64,000 bases of DNA from an uncultured Rhodocyclaceae bacterium (GTDB taxonomy: Bacteria; Pseudomonadota; Gammaproteobacteria; Burkholderiales; Rhodocyclaceae). This document shows, in pieces, positions 35,202 through 44,266 of the stretch. A program made the translations under genes and the position numbers. Position 1 is the first letter of the stretch; every line of letters begins with the position of its first letter. Below the pieces are notes generated by a model. It had not been told where the DNA came from, did no database searches, and worked only from the letters and a program-made list of their open reading frames with translations. The stretch lies in contig CAJQTY010000001.1 of NCBI GenBank assembly GCA_907163075.1, positions 3,224,001 through 3,288,000 on the forward strand. The letters run 5' to 3'.

Positions 35202-36611
35202 CTGTTCGGCGACCAGCTGGCCGAGGGTAGCGATGGCAGCTTTCTGGCGCGGCGAATCGGCATGGCCGAAATTGAGGCGCAGGCAGTTGCCAAATTCGCG
35301 CTTGGCAGAAAAGATCGGGCCGGGCGCGATGCTGATCCCCTGCGCCAGCGCCTGCTGGTGCAACAACAGTGTATCAACCCGGCGCGGCAGCTCCAGCCAG
35401 AGAAAATAGCCACCCTGCGGCCGGGCCAGCCGCGTGCCGGCAGGAAAGTACTGTTCGACAGCGGCGGTCAGGGCCGCTTCCTGGTTGGCAAGGGTACGGC
35501 GCAGATGGCGCAGGTGGTTTTCGTAGCCGCCGTGTTTGAGGTAATCGGCCAGGGCAATCTGCACCGGAACATTGGTCGCCAGGCTGGTCGAGAACTTCTG
35601 ACGCTGGATCGCCTGGGCATAGCGCCCCGCCGCCACCCAGCCCAGGCGATAGCCGGGGGCCAGGCACTTCGAGAAGGACGAAACATGCATGACCAGGCCG
35701 GAACGATCCTCTGCCTTGCTGCACAGCGGTGCCTGCTGGCCGAAATAGAGCTCGGCATAGACGTCGTCCTCGATCAGCGGCACGTCATGGCGGTGCAGCA
35801 ATTCAAGCAGGGCCTTCTTGCGTTCATCCGGAACCAGCCCGCCCATCGGGTTGGCGAAGTTCAGCATGAACAGGCAGGCCTTGATGGGATGCTGGCGCAA
35901 GGCATCTTCCAGCGCCGCCAGACTCACCCCCTCGCGCGGATGGGTCGGGATCTCGATCACCTTGAGGCCGAGCCGTTCGCTTGCCTGCAGCCCGGCGTAG
36001 AAGGTCGGCGACTCGATGGCGATCAGGTCGCCCGGCCGGGTCACGGCCTGCAGGCAGAGATTGATCCCTTCCATGGCGCCGGAAGTGATGATGATTTCCT
36101 GCGGCGCGACGGTGGCGCCATGGGCGAGATAACGCAGGGCCAGCTGCCGGCGCAGCTCTTCGTTACCCGGCGGCAGGTCGGTGATGGTCGATAGCGGGTC
36201 GAGCTTGCGGGCGGCGCTGGCGAGAAAGCGGCCGAGCTTGTCGAGCGGGAAGAGATAGGGACTCGGGAAGCTGGAGCCGAGCGGCACGACGGCCGGGTCC
36301 TTGACGCTTTCCAGTATCTGGAAAATGAAATCGCTGACCTGGAGCTGCGTCGACTGGCCAAGCGGCCGATTCATCATTTCCGGTTCGGCCAGCACCTGAC
36401 CGAGCCGGGCCCGGACAAAGTAGCCCGATTTCGGCCGGGCCTCGATCAGCCCCCGGCTTTCCAGCAGGTAATAGGCCTGCGTGATGGTGACCGGACTGAC
36501 CGCGTGCGTCCTGCAGGCCTGGCGGACAGAAGGCAGACGATCGCCGGCGCGCAGGACGCCGTCCGCGATCAGTTTCGCGGTCCGGGTGGCAAGGTTCTGG
36601 TAAAGAGGCAT
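35196..36611 (-). CDS. MocR-type regulator (GntR HTH + aminotransferase domain)
   Basis: A 471-aa chimera. Residues ~1-70 form a GntR winged helix-turn-helix (LPSVRQACRTHAVSPVTITQAYYLLESRGLIEARPKSG-like). Residues ~105-470 form a fold-type I aminotransferase domain with the PLP Lys in SSFSKCLAPGYRLGW. MocR proteins use PLP or an amino compound as effector. A perfect palindrome 14 bases before the start codon may be its own operator. The nearest possible target is itself or an upstream gene; the norF neighbour only converges. Confidence 0.87.
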   Translation of the reverse strand: MPLYQNLATRTAKLIADGVLRAGDRLPSVRQACRTHAVSPVTITQAYYLLESRGLIEARPKSGYFVRARLGQVLAEPEMMNRPLGQSTQLQVSDFIFQILESVKDPAVVPLGSSFPSPYLFPLDKLGRFLASAARKLDPLSTITDLPPGNEELRRQLALRYLAHGATVAPQEIIITSGAMEGINLCLQAVTRPGDLIAIESPTFYAGLQASERLGLKVIEIPTHPREGVSLAALEDALRQHPIKACLFMLNFANPMGGLVPDERKKALLELLHRHDVPLIEDDVYAELYFGQQAPLCSKAEDRSGLVMHVSSFSKCLAPGYRLGWVAAGRYAQAIQRQKFSTSLATNVPVQIALADYLKHGGYENHLRHLRRTLANQEAALTAAVEQYFPAGTRLARPQGGYFLWLELPRRVDTLLLHQQALAQGISIAPGPIFSAKREFGNCLRLNFGHADSPRQKAAIATLGQLVAEQL

Positions 36612-36624
36612 CGCCAGATGCTAT

Positions 36625-36644
36625 CAGCCAGTTGAAATTGGCTG
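36625..36644. promoter_or_regulatory. Palindrome upstream of the MocR-type gene
   Basis: CAGCCA-GTTGAAAT-TGGCTG has perfect 6-base arms and an 8-base spacer. It lies in the leader of the MocR-type gene and is a candidate autoregulatory operator. Confidence 0.45.
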
Positions 36645-36812
36645 TGAGTTAAATCAATATGGGAAAGATCTGTTTCAAGATTGATGTGCAACAAATTGAT
36701 GACGAAGCATTTCAAAAACTGGCTTGAGCTTTTGGTAAAAACACAGGACTCAAAGCCCAACCCCGCAGCACCCAACCGCGTGCTCACATAACCTGGCCGG
36801 GGTTTTCATTTG

Positions 36813-37409
36813 TCAGTGCTTGCGACGGTTCGAGTCAATGATGCCGGCCTGGACCATGCCGCGAAGGCTCTCGCTGCGCTCTGTGAGGTCGCAGGCATGC
36901 GTGCCCATAATGATGCGGTCTTCACTCAGGTCGAACGCTTTGACGCTATCGGGACCCATATCGAGGAAGACAACCCGCCGACGGCATGAGTCGCAGCGTT
37001 CGACATGACCGGCCCGGTAGTATTGGCCACGGCCAAGTGCTTTCAAGATCATGACGCCTTCCGGGTCGTCCGGGTTGTAGCGCAGGCTATCTGTGTTCGC
37101 TGTTTGGGGAGGATCGCGTGGTACATAGGGATGCGGAGCGGGGTTTGTGTGGGCGAGAACGTGAGCGGGCCACGTTTCTTGTGGCACAAGAGCTTTGCAG
37201 CGCGGGCAGCGAACGAAAGGGGTTTGTGGTGCTTCGTGCACGCCACCCACTCGTTTCCACAAAGCTTGACGATGACGCTCGCCAATATGCCTATTCAGGT
37301 TTTTTGGGTTCAGCATGGTGCAGCAGAACATGCATTGGGCCAGGCTGGTTTCCAGCGCTGCCTTTGGCTTCTTTTTGTTGGTCATCGCTCCGCACTTTTG
37401 GTAGCTCAT
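36813..37409 (-). CDS. Cysteine/histidine-rich protein with C2H2-like zinc fingers
   Basis: A 198-aa protein with two C2H2-like units: Cys26-x2-Cys29-x11-His41-x4-His46 and Cys68-x2-Cys71-x11-His83-x3-His87, then a Cys139-x2-Cys142 pair that could complete a third site with later Cys or His. I know of no named family with this arrangement. The N-terminus is Lys-rich and there is no signal peptide, so nucleic acid or protein binding in the cytoplasm is plausible. An alternative start is at 37385. It is a single gene in a region with little else. Confidence 0.65.
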   Translation of the reverse strand: MSYQKCGAMTNKKKPKAALETSLAQCMFCCTMLNPKNLNRHIGERHRQALWKRVGGVHEAPQTPFVRCPRCKALVPQETWPAHVLAHTNPAPHPYVPRDPPQTANTDSLRYNPDDPEGVMILKALGRGQYYRAGHVERCDSCRRRVVFLDMGPDSVKAFDLSEDRIIMGTHACDLTERSESLRGMVQAGIIDSNRRKH

Positions 37410-38193
37410 CGGTGGCTGCTGAACATCGAGGCCGTCAAGGCAATGACAATTTACTCGCCAGTCCAGCGAGCCGACAGGATAACAAAACGGCCGCGAAATT
37501 GAGGTTGTGTTGCTGTGAGCAGGGGATCTAAAAGGGATTCAGCGATTCGCGCAAGCGTTCGTAAGTATTTTCGCTAAGGCATTTGAACGTACGGATGGAA
37601 CCGATCAAATCGGATAAAGCAGGTACAGCACCGGAGCGCCACGATTGTGAGCGAATCTGACCTGCTTTATCGGCCTCAATCCGTACTATCCGTGCAATCC
37701 ACGTCAAAAAAATACGCTCGTCCAAGGCATGACCTCAGCCGAGGACGCCGCTGGCTTTCAGGCTTTCGATCTCGGCTGGCGGCGTTGTGATCACCGGCCT
37801 GAAAATCGATTTCGACAACCCATTTTCGGCAGAGGCACGCCACCTCTGCAACCCCTCGCCCCAACTCAGGGCCTTACACCAGTTTCGACTTGAGCTCGGC
37901 ACCCGGGAGCGGGCGCCATTGTTGTTCTGTTTGCAAGTGTCGGTCATATGTGCGTGATGGGAAGCGCTTTTGTCTTCGGGTTTGCGACGTTTGCGCAGAC
38001 AATTGCCGTCATCGCGGCGTACGCCGCTGTGTCTGTTGCCCGAGCTTCCGCTATGCTGCTACCATCTCCGGCCGGTGTCCTCGATCCCGACACGCACTGC
38101 TTTACGTTATTTTTCGATTTTAATGTTGTGCCGGTCGTGCTCCTTGTGGTTAGCTGCGCCTTTAGGGCTCATTCCTTTGTGGAGAAAACTGTC
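37410..38193. other. Long stretch without a convincing gene
   Basis: About 780 bases. Short frames on the minus strand (37528-37725, 37735-37947) have no ribosome-binding site and no recognisable domain. The last bases carry the lemA ribosome-binding site. An inverted repeat lies at 37613-37671. Decayed mobile DNA is possible but not shown. Confidence 0.45.
37613..37671. repeat. 12-bp inverted repeat
   Basis: GATAAAGCAGGT (37613-37624) and ACCTGCTTTATC (37660-37671) are perfect inverted copies 35 bases apart. Function unknown; it could be the ends of a very small element or a long hairpin. Confidence 0.45.
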
Positions 38194-38796
38194 ATGCGTT
38201 CCAGAATTCTTGCCGTTGTCGCCGTGTTCGTCAGCCTGCTTTCGGGATGCGGCTACAACAGCTTCCAGACCGGCGACGAGGCGATCAAGTCGGCGTGGTC
38301 GGAAGTGCTCAACCAGTACCAGCGGCGTGCCGATCTGGTGCCCAATCTGGTCAGCACCGTCCAGGGCTACGCCAGTCACGAGAAAGACGTCCTGACCCAG
38401 GTGACGCAGGCGCGTGCGCAGGTCGGCGGCATCCAGGCGACGCCGGAGCTGATCAACAATCCGGAGGCGTTCGCCAAGTTCCAGCAGGCGCAGGCCGGGC
38501 TGTCGAGCGCGCTGTCGCGCTTGCTGGTGGTGGCTGAAAACTACCCCAATCTGAAGGCCGATGCCGCTTTCCGCGACTTGCAGGCGCAGCTGGAGGGGAC
38601 CGAGAACCGCATTACCGTGGCGCGCAACCGCTACATCAAGGCGGTCGAGTCCTACAACGTGTCGGTGCGCAGTTTCCCGAACAATCTGACGGCCATGGTG
38701 TTCGGCTACGAGGTCAAGCCGAACTTCAGCGTCGAAAACGAAAAGGCCATCTCGGTCGCGCCCAAGGTCGATTTCTCGGCGCCGTCGAAGAAATAA
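38194..38796 (+). CDS. lemA: LemA family lipoprotein
   Basis: A 200-aa protein with a lipoprotein signal (MRSRILAVVAVFVSLLSGC; Cys19) and a helical LemA domain (YQRRADLVPNLVSTVQGYA, ARNRYIKAVESYNVSVRSFP, GYEVKPNFSVENE). LemA proteins have a coiled-coil bundle and unknown function; they are usually linked to TPM-domain genes, as here. A GGAG site lies nine bases before the ATG; the longer frame from 37948 is rejected. It is the first of three likely co-transcribed genes. Confidence 0.88.
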   Translation: MRSRILAVVAVFVSLLSGCGYNSFQTGDEAIKSAWSEVLNQYQRRADLVPNLVSTVQGYASHEKDVLTQVTQARAQVGGIQATPELINNPEAFAKFQQAQAGLSSALSRLLVVAENYPNLKADAAFRDLQAQLEGTENRITVARNRYIKAVESYNVSVRSFPNNLTAMVFGYEVKPNFSVENEKAISVAPKVDFSAPSKK

Positions 38797-38817
38797 TCGA
38801 CAGCCGGTCGACGCTCA

Positions 38818-39753
38818 ATGCGGCGCTATGCGATTCGTCTGGCGGGCTGGCTGCGCGGCCCGGGCCTCTTCGGACTGCTCCTGCTCGTCGCGGCGGCGCT
38901 GGCCGGCGCCCAGCCGGTGCAGCCGATCCCCGCGCTCAGCGCGCGGGTGACCGACCTGACGGCAACGCTTACGGCCGATCAGCGCGGCCAGCTGGAAAGC
39001 AAGCTCGCCGCTTTCGAACGCCAGAAAGGTAGCCAGATCGCCGTTCTGATCGTGTCGACCGTACAGCCGGAAACCGTCAACGAATATGCCCTGCGTGTTA
39101 CCGAGGCGTGGCGGCTTGGGCGCAAGGGCGTCGACGACGGCGTCTTGCTGCTGGTGGCCAAGGACGACCGCAAGCTGCGCATCGAAGTCGGCTACGGCCT
39201 CGAGGGCGCGCTCAACGACGCCACGGCCAAGCGCATCATCAGCGAGAGTATCGCCCCGCGCTTTAAGGAGGGCGATTTCTACGGCGGCATCGACGCCGGT
39301 GTTGAGACGATGATCAAGGTGATCGGCGGCGAGCCGCTGCCGCCGCCCAGGCCCGCGGGCAACGCTGCGGGCGGGGATACGGGTGCCGAAGATGTCTTCG
39401 GAATGGTCGTCGTCGTCGGCTTTGCGCTGGTTTTCGTCGTCGGCCGCCTGCTGCGCGCGCTGCTCGGCCGCCTGCCGGCCGCTGGTATCGTCGGCATCGC
39501 CGCCGGTTTCGTCACCTCACTCATCATGCCCTCGCTACTCGTCGCCATCGTCGCCGGCGTCGTTGCTTTCATCGCCTCGCTCATCGCCGGAACAGGAGGC
39601 GGTGGCCGCGGGGGTGGCTTCGGTGGCGGCGGCGGATTGTCCGGTCCTGCGTCGTGGGGTGGAGGAGGGGGCGGTGGGTTCTCGGGTGGTGGTGGCGGCT
39701 TCGGCGGTGGTGGCGGCACCGGCGGCGGCGGTGGCGCCTCGGGAGGATGGTGA
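38818..39753 (+). CDS. TPM-domain protein (YgcG family), glycine-rich tail
   Basis: A 311-aa protein with an N-terminal signal sequence (GLFGLLLLVAAALAGAQ), a TPM/YgcG domain at residues ~40-165 (LESKLAAFERQKGSQIAVLIV, LRIEVGYGLEGALNDATAKRII, FYGGIDAGVE), three hydrophobic segments at ~195-265 and a Gly/Ser tail of about 50 residues. The tail follows a pattern common to this family. TPM domains have been linked to membrane repair and, in plants, photosystem assembly; the bacterial role is open. It is 21 bases after lemA and overlaps the next gene by one base. Confidence 0.87.
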   Translation: MRRYAIRLAGWLRGPGLFGLLLLVAAALAGAQPVQPIPALSARVTDLTATLTADQRGQLESKLAAFERQKGSQIAVLIVSTVQPETVNEYALRVTEAWRLGRKGVDDGVLLLVAKDDRKLRIEVGYGLEGALNDATAKRIISESIAPRFKEGDFYGGIDAGVETMIKVIGGEPLPPPRPAGNAAGGDTGAEDVFGMVVVVGFALVFVVGRLLRALLGRLPAAGIVGIAAGFVTSLIMPSLLVAIVAGVVAFIASLIAGTGGGGRGGGFGGGGGLSGPASWGGGGGGGFSGGGGGFGGGGGTGGGGGASGGW

Positions 39754-40250
39754 TGCGTCTGTCCAGAATCGTGCATCATGCACTGCTACCCGACTGGTGG
39801 ATTCTGCGGGTCTTTCCGAAGCCGGCGCTGCGGGCGATCGAACGTGCCATCGCCGAGTCTGAATTGCGGCACCAGGGCGAAATTCGCTTCGTCGTCGAGG
39901 CCAACCTGCCGCTGCACAGCGTGCTGCACGACCAGACGCCGCGCGCGCGCGCGATCGATCTGTTCGCGCAACTCGGCGTTTGGGATACCGAGCACAACAG
40001 CGGCGTGCTGATCTACGTCCAGTTGCTCGAACGGCGCGTCGAGATCGTCGCCGACCGGGGGATTCACGCCAGGGTTGGCAACGAGTTCTGGAGCGCCGTC
40101 TGTCGCCGCATGGAGAAGGCGTTCCGCGAAGGGCAGTTTGAAAAAGGGGCGCTGCTTGCACTGAATGACATTACGGCCGCACTTGCCGAACATTTTCCAG
40201 CGTCCGGCGGCAACCCCAACGAACTGCCTAATGCGCCCGTGATTCGCTGA
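39753..40250 (+). CDS. Second TPM-domain protein (no signal peptide)
   Basis: A 165-aa protein with a TPM-like core (ALRAIERAIAESELRHQGEIRFVVEANLP, SGVLIYVQLLERRVEIVADRGIH, FEKGALLALNDI) but no export signal or membrane anchor. The ATG at 39753 overlaps the TGA of the preceding gene by one base and has GGAGG seven bases before it, which decides the start. The order lemA - TPM - TPM is common in Beta- and Gammaproteobacteria. Confidence 0.83.
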   Translation: MRLSRIVHHALLPDWWILRVFPKPALRAIERAIAESELRHQGEIRFVVEANLPLHSVLHDQTPRARAIDLFAQLGVWDTEHNSGVLIYVQLLERRVEIVADRGIHARVGNEFWSAVCRRMEKAFREGQFEKGALLALNDITAALAEHFPASGGNPNELPNAPVIR

Positions 40251-40253
40251 CGT

Positions 40254-41519
40254 TCAGTGCGACGAGCTGTCGTCCAGGTGGATCACGTCGTCGTGCCGAC
40301 GCTGATTGGCTTCGTGACGGCGTTTGACGAGCAGCATGGAGCCGCTGACGAAGAGACCGAACAGGGTGATGACCCAGTATATCGAAAGGTCAACCTTGAC
40401 CATCAGGTAATAAATGCCGGTCATCATCAGGATCGACAGGTTCTCGTTGAAATTCTGAACGGCGATCGAATGGCCAGCCCCCATCAGGATGTGACCACGG
40501 TGCTGCAGCAGCGCGTTCATGGGTACGACGAAGTAGCCGGACAGCGCGCCGATGATGACCAGCAGCGGAACGGCCAGCCAAACGAAGTGCACAAAATTCA
40601 TGACCAGAACGATGAGTCCCATCGCGATGCCAAGCGGGATGACGCGGACCGACTTGCGCAGCGTGATCATCCTGGCCGCGCCGACGGCGCCAAGCGCCAC
40701 GCCGAGCGCAACGACGCCCTGCAGCATGCTCGACTTGGACAGGTCGAGTTGCAGCGATACTTCGGCCCATTTGATCACGATGAACTGCAGGGTGGCGCCA
40801 GCGCCCCAGAAGAGCGTGGTTACCGCCAGTGATATTTGTCCGAGGCGGTCGCGCCAGAGTAGTGACAGGCAGTGGTTGAATTCACGGATCAGATACCACG
40901 GGTTCTTGTGCAGCGCCTTGTGATCGACGCCGGTTTCCGGTATGTAGAGGTTGAAGATCGATGCCAGGATGTAAAAGACGCCGACAAAGCAAAGCGCCAT
41001 TTCGCCGACGCTGTCGATCCCGGTATAGATCACCGGGAAGTCGAGCGACAGCAGCTTGTAGGCGATGGCAGGCTGGATCAGCGCGCCACCGATGACGACG
41101 CCGAGAATGATGGCGCAGACGGTGAGTCCCTCGATCCAGCCATTGGCAACCACGAGCTGGCGATGCGGCAGGTATTCGGTGAGGATGCCGTATTTCGCCG
41201 GCGAGTAGGCGGCGGCACCGAGGCCGACAACGGCATAGGCCAGCAGCGGGTGAGCGCCGAAGAACATCATGCCGCAACCAACGATCTTGATCGTGTTGCT
41301 GATGAACATCACCCGCCATTTGGGCATCGAGTCGGCAAAGGCGCCGACGAAGGCGGCGAGGGCAACGTAGGAGACGGTGAAGAAGGTTTTCAGCAGCGGT
41401 TCATAAGCACTCGGCGCATGCATTTCGCGTAGCGCCGCGATGGCTACAATGAGCAGGGCATTGTCGGCCAGCGCGGAAAAAAATTGCGCGGCCATAATAA
41501 TGTAAAAGCCGAAAGGCAT
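40254..41519 (-). CDS. lplT: Lysophospholipid transporter LplT
   Basis: A 421-aa inner-membrane protein of the major facilitator superfamily with about twelve hydrophobic segments. Family blocks include FYIIMAAQFFSALADNALLI at the N-terminus, AAYSPAKYGILTEYLPHRQLVVANGWIEG and FVVPMNALLQHRGH. LplT flips 2-acyl-lysophospholipids inward for reacylation; aas, its usual partner, is not here. It is divergent from alr. Confidence 0.88.
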   Translation of the reverse strand: MPFGFYIIMAAQFFSALADNALLIVAIAALREMHAPSAYEPLLKTFFTVSYVALAAFVGAFADSMPKWRVMFISNTIKIVGCGMMFFGAHPLLAYAVVGLGAAAYSPAKYGILTEYLPHRQLVVANGWIEGLTVCAIILGVVIGGALIQPAIAYKLLSLDFPVIYTGIDSVGEMALCFVGVFYILASIFNLYIPETGVDHKALHKNPWYLIREFNHCLSLLWRDRLGQISLAVTTLFWGAGATLQFIVIKWAEVSLQLDLSKSSMLQGVVALGVALGAVGAARMITLRKSVRVIPLGIAMGLIVLVMNFVHFVWLAVPLLVIIGALSGYFVVPMNALLQHRGHILMGAGHSIAVQNFNENLSILMMTGIYYLMVKVDLSIYWVITLFGLFVSGSMLLVKRRHEANQRRHDDVIHLDDSSSH

Positions 41520-41701
41520 TGGTGAATAAGATACCGCTCTTATTGAGTCGCGGATTTATACCATGAAAGCCGGGAAGTTGTTAGCGCCGCCGGCGCGCCG
41601 CTGTTTCGTCTTTCAGCGCATCGTAGCGTCATCTTGTGTTGAAGCATAATGCGGCCGATACTTTCGATCCAGATGTAAACCAGTCCAGGAAGCATTCGTC
41701 C

Positions 41702-42784
41702 ATGCCTCGTCCAATTCAAGCGCGTATCGACCTTGCGGCGCTGCGCCACAATTATCTACTGGCCAAAAAACCGCTTACAGGCCAGCGCGAACAGGCCAGA
41801 GCGTGGGCCGTCGTCAAGGCCGATGCCTACGGGCACGGTTTGCTGCGTACGGCCTCGGCGCTGGCCGATATCGCCGACGGCTTTGCCCTGCTCGAACCGG
41901 AAGCGGCAGTCGCCTTGCGCGATGCCGGTTTTCGCCAGCCAATTCTCTTGCTTGAGGGATTTTTCGAGCCCGAGGATCTGGCCGTTTGCGCCGAATACAG
42001 CCTGATTCCCGCCATCCATCGCATCGAACAACTGCAATTGATCCGTGCCGCCGCCCTTCCCGTGCGCCTGCCAATCTATCTGAAGCTCAATACGGGCATG
42101 AACCGCCTGGGTTTCACACTGGATCAACTGCCGGCGGTAAAGGCCGAACTTGCCAGTTCGTCAGCCATCGGACCGGTGACGCTGATGACCCATTTTGCCG
42201 AAGCCGACGGCGAGCGTGGTATCGCATGGCAGATGGAGCGTTTTTCGCGTATTGGCCAAGGCTGGAATTGCCCTGTTTCGATGGCCAATTCAGCCGCGAT
42301 TCTTCGTTATCCGCAGACGGCACACGACTGGGTGCGACCGGGCATCATGCTTTACGGGGGCAGTCCGTTTGCCGATGCCAGCGCCGCAAGCTTCGGCCTG
42401 CGCCCGGTGATGACGCTGCGCAGCCGTATCCTGGCGGTGCAGACGATCGCGGCGGGCGAGCGGGTCGGTTACGGCGGCACCTTCGTCGCCGAGCAGCCGA
42501 CGCGAGTCGGCATCGTCGCTTGCGGCTATGCCGACGGTTACCCGCGGCACGCGCCGAGCGGCACGCCCATCCTGGTTGCCGGGCAGCGGACGACGACGCT
42601 CGGGCGGGTATCGATGGATATGCTGGCCTGCGATCTGAGCCGCCTGCCCGAGGCCGGCGTCGACAGCACGGTCGTGCTCTGGGGCGAGGGCTTGCCCGCC
42701 GACGAGGTCGCCGCCGCCGCCGAAACGATCAGTTACGAACTGTTCTGCGCGCTCGCCCGGCGGGTACCGGTGCTTGAAGTCTGA
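41702..42784 (+). CDS. alr: Alanine racemase
   Basis: A 360-aa PLP enzyme interconverting L- and D-alanine for peptidoglycan. The PLP Lys39 lies in WAVVKADAYGHG, and the second catalytic base Tyr lies in GERVGYGGTF. YLKLNTGMNRLGF, ANSAAILRYP, YADGYPRHAPSGTP and GRVSMDMLACDLS are standard blocks. The ATG at 41702 gives the usual N-terminus; 41636 would add an unlikely leader. radA follows 18 bases later. Confidence 0.93.
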   Translation: MPRPIQARIDLAALRHNYLLAKKPLTGQREQARAWAVVKADAYGHGLLRTASALADIADGFALLEPEAAVALRDAGFRQPILLLEGFFEPEDLAVCAEYSLIPAIHRIEQLQLIRAAALPVRLPIYLKLNTGMNRLGFTLDQLPAVKAELASSSAIGPVTLMTHFAEADGERGIAWQMERFSRIGQGWNCPVSMANSAAILRYPQTAHDWVRPGIMLYGGSPFADASAASFGLRPVMTLRSRILAVQTIAAGERVGYGGTFVAEQPTRVGIVACGYADGYPRHAPSGTPILVAGQRTTTLGRVSMDMLACDLSRLPEAGVDSTVVLWGEGLPADEVAAAAETISYELFCALARRVPVLEV

Positions 42785-42802
42785 ATTACCGGGAATCTGA
42801 TC

Positions 42803-44167
42803 ATGGCCAAGGCGAAGACAATCTACTCCTGTACCGAATGCGGTGCCAGCGCGCCGAAGTGGCAGGGGCAGTGCCCCGGCTGCGGGGTCTGGAACACCCT
42901 CGTCGAAACCATCGCCGAAAATGCGCCGGCCAGCACCAGCCGTTTCGCCGCGCTCGGCGGCACGGCCGGGCTGCAGACCTTGTCCGAGATCGAGGCGCGT
43001 GAGGAAGACCGGCTGCCGACCGGCATCGGCGAGTTCGACCGGGCGCTCGGCGGCGGCCTGGTGGCGGGCGGCGTCGTGCTGCTCGGTGGCGATCCGGGCA
43101 TCGGCAAGAGCACCTTGCTCCTGCAGGCGCTGGCCGAACTGTCGGGCGCCAGCCATGTGCTCTACGTCAGTGGCGAGGAGTCTGGCCAGCAGATCGCCAT
43201 GCGCGCCCGCAGACTTTCGCTCGATACCAAAAAACTCAAGCTGCTGGCCGAGATCAACCTGGAAAAGATTCTCTCCACGCTGCACTCGGTGAAGCCGCAG
43301 GTAGCGGTCATCGACTCGATCCAGACGCTGTGGTCGGATCAGCTGAGCTCGGCGCCCGGATCGGTCGCTCAGGTACGCGAATGCGCGGCGCAGCTTACCC
43401 GGCTAGCCAAGCAGACGGGGATCAACATCATTCTCGTCGGCCACGTGACGAAAGAGGGCGCCCTGGCCGGCCCGCGCGTGCTCGAGCATATCGTCGATAC
43501 CGTGCTCTATTTCGAGGGCGATACGCATTCGAGTTTCCGCCTGATCCGCGCGGTGAAAAACCGTTACGGCGCAGTCAATGAGATCGGCGTGTTCGCGATG
43601 ACCGACAAGGGGCTCAAGGGGGTAAACAATCCTTCGGCGATGTTTCTTTCGCAGCACGGGCAGGAGGTTCCGGGTTCCTGCGTGCTGGTCACCCAGGAGG
43701 GGACGCGGCCTTTGCTGGTCGAGATTCAGGCGCTGGTCGATCAGGCGCATGGCAACCCGCGCCGTTTGACGGTCGGTCTCGACGCGCAGCGCCTGGCGAT
43801 GCTGCTGGCCGTTCTGCATCGCCACGCGGGAATCGTCTGCTTCGATCAGGATGTTTTCGTCAACGCCGTCGGTGGCGTCAAAATCGTCGAGCCTGCCGCC
43901 GATCTTTCGGTCATGTTGTCGATTGTTTCTTCACTTAAAAACAGATCGTTACCGAGTAAACTTATAGTGTTTGGCGAAGTCGGATTGGCCGGTGAGATCC
44001 GCCCGGCGCCGCGCGGTCAGGAGCGGCTCAAGGAGGCGGCCAAGCTGGGCTTTACCCGAGCGATGATCCCGGAGGCCAACAAGCCCAGGCATCCGATCGC
44101 CGGATTCGAGGTCATCGCCGTGCGCCGGGTTGACGAAGCGGTCGAACGCCTGCGCGAGCTTGATTGA
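42803..44167 (+). CDS. radA: DNA repair protein RadA
   Basis: A 454-aa RecA-like branch-migration protein. It has a C4 zinc finger (Cys10, Cys13, Cys24, Cys27), Walker A GDPGIGKST near residue 95, the RadA signature KNRYG and a C-terminal Lon-like domain (VFVNAVGGVKIVEPAADL; VFGEVGLAGEIRPAPRGQERL). The length is normal. It is followed by lexA on the same strand, 99 bases later. Confidence 0.94.
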   Translation: MAKAKTIYSCTECGASAPKWQGQCPGCGVWNTLVETIAENAPASTSRFAALGGTAGLQTLSEIEAREEDRLPTGIGEFDRALGGGLVAGGVVLLGGDPGIGKSTLLLQALAELSGASHVLYVSGEESGQQIAMRARRLSLDTKKLKLLAEINLEKILSTLHSVKPQVAVIDSIQTLWSDQLSSAPGSVAQVRECAAQLTRLAKQTGINIILVGHVTKEGALAGPRVLEHIVDTVLYFEGDTHSSFRLIRAVKNRYGAVNEIGVFAMTDKGLKGVNNPSAMFLSQHGQEVPGSCVLVTQEGTRPLLVEIQALVDQAHGNPRRLTVGLDAQRLAMLLAVLHRHAGIVCFDQDVFVNAVGGVKIVEPAADLSVMLSIVSSLKNRSLPSKLIVFGEVGLAGEIRPAPRGQERLKEAAKLGFTRAMIPEANKPRHPIAGFEVIAVRRVDEAVERLRELD

Positions 44168-44227
44168 GCAAAAGCATTGTTTAGACACGGCCGAAACGAA
44201 CTATTAGTGCTTGTTTTTCTTTGATGT

Positions 44228-44243
44228 CTGTATAAAAATACAG
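44228..44243. promoter_or_regulatory. LexA (SOS) box upstream of lexA
   Basis: CTGTATAAAAATACAG fits CTGT-N8-ACAG perfectly and lies 24 bases before the lexA start. It should give LexA autoregulation. Confidence 0.88.
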
Positions 44244-44266
44244 TATCAGAACAGGAGGCGGTGCTC

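Noticed and set aside
37528-37947. Two minus-strand frames of 65 and 70 aa
   Set aside because: No ribosome-binding site and no recognisable family.
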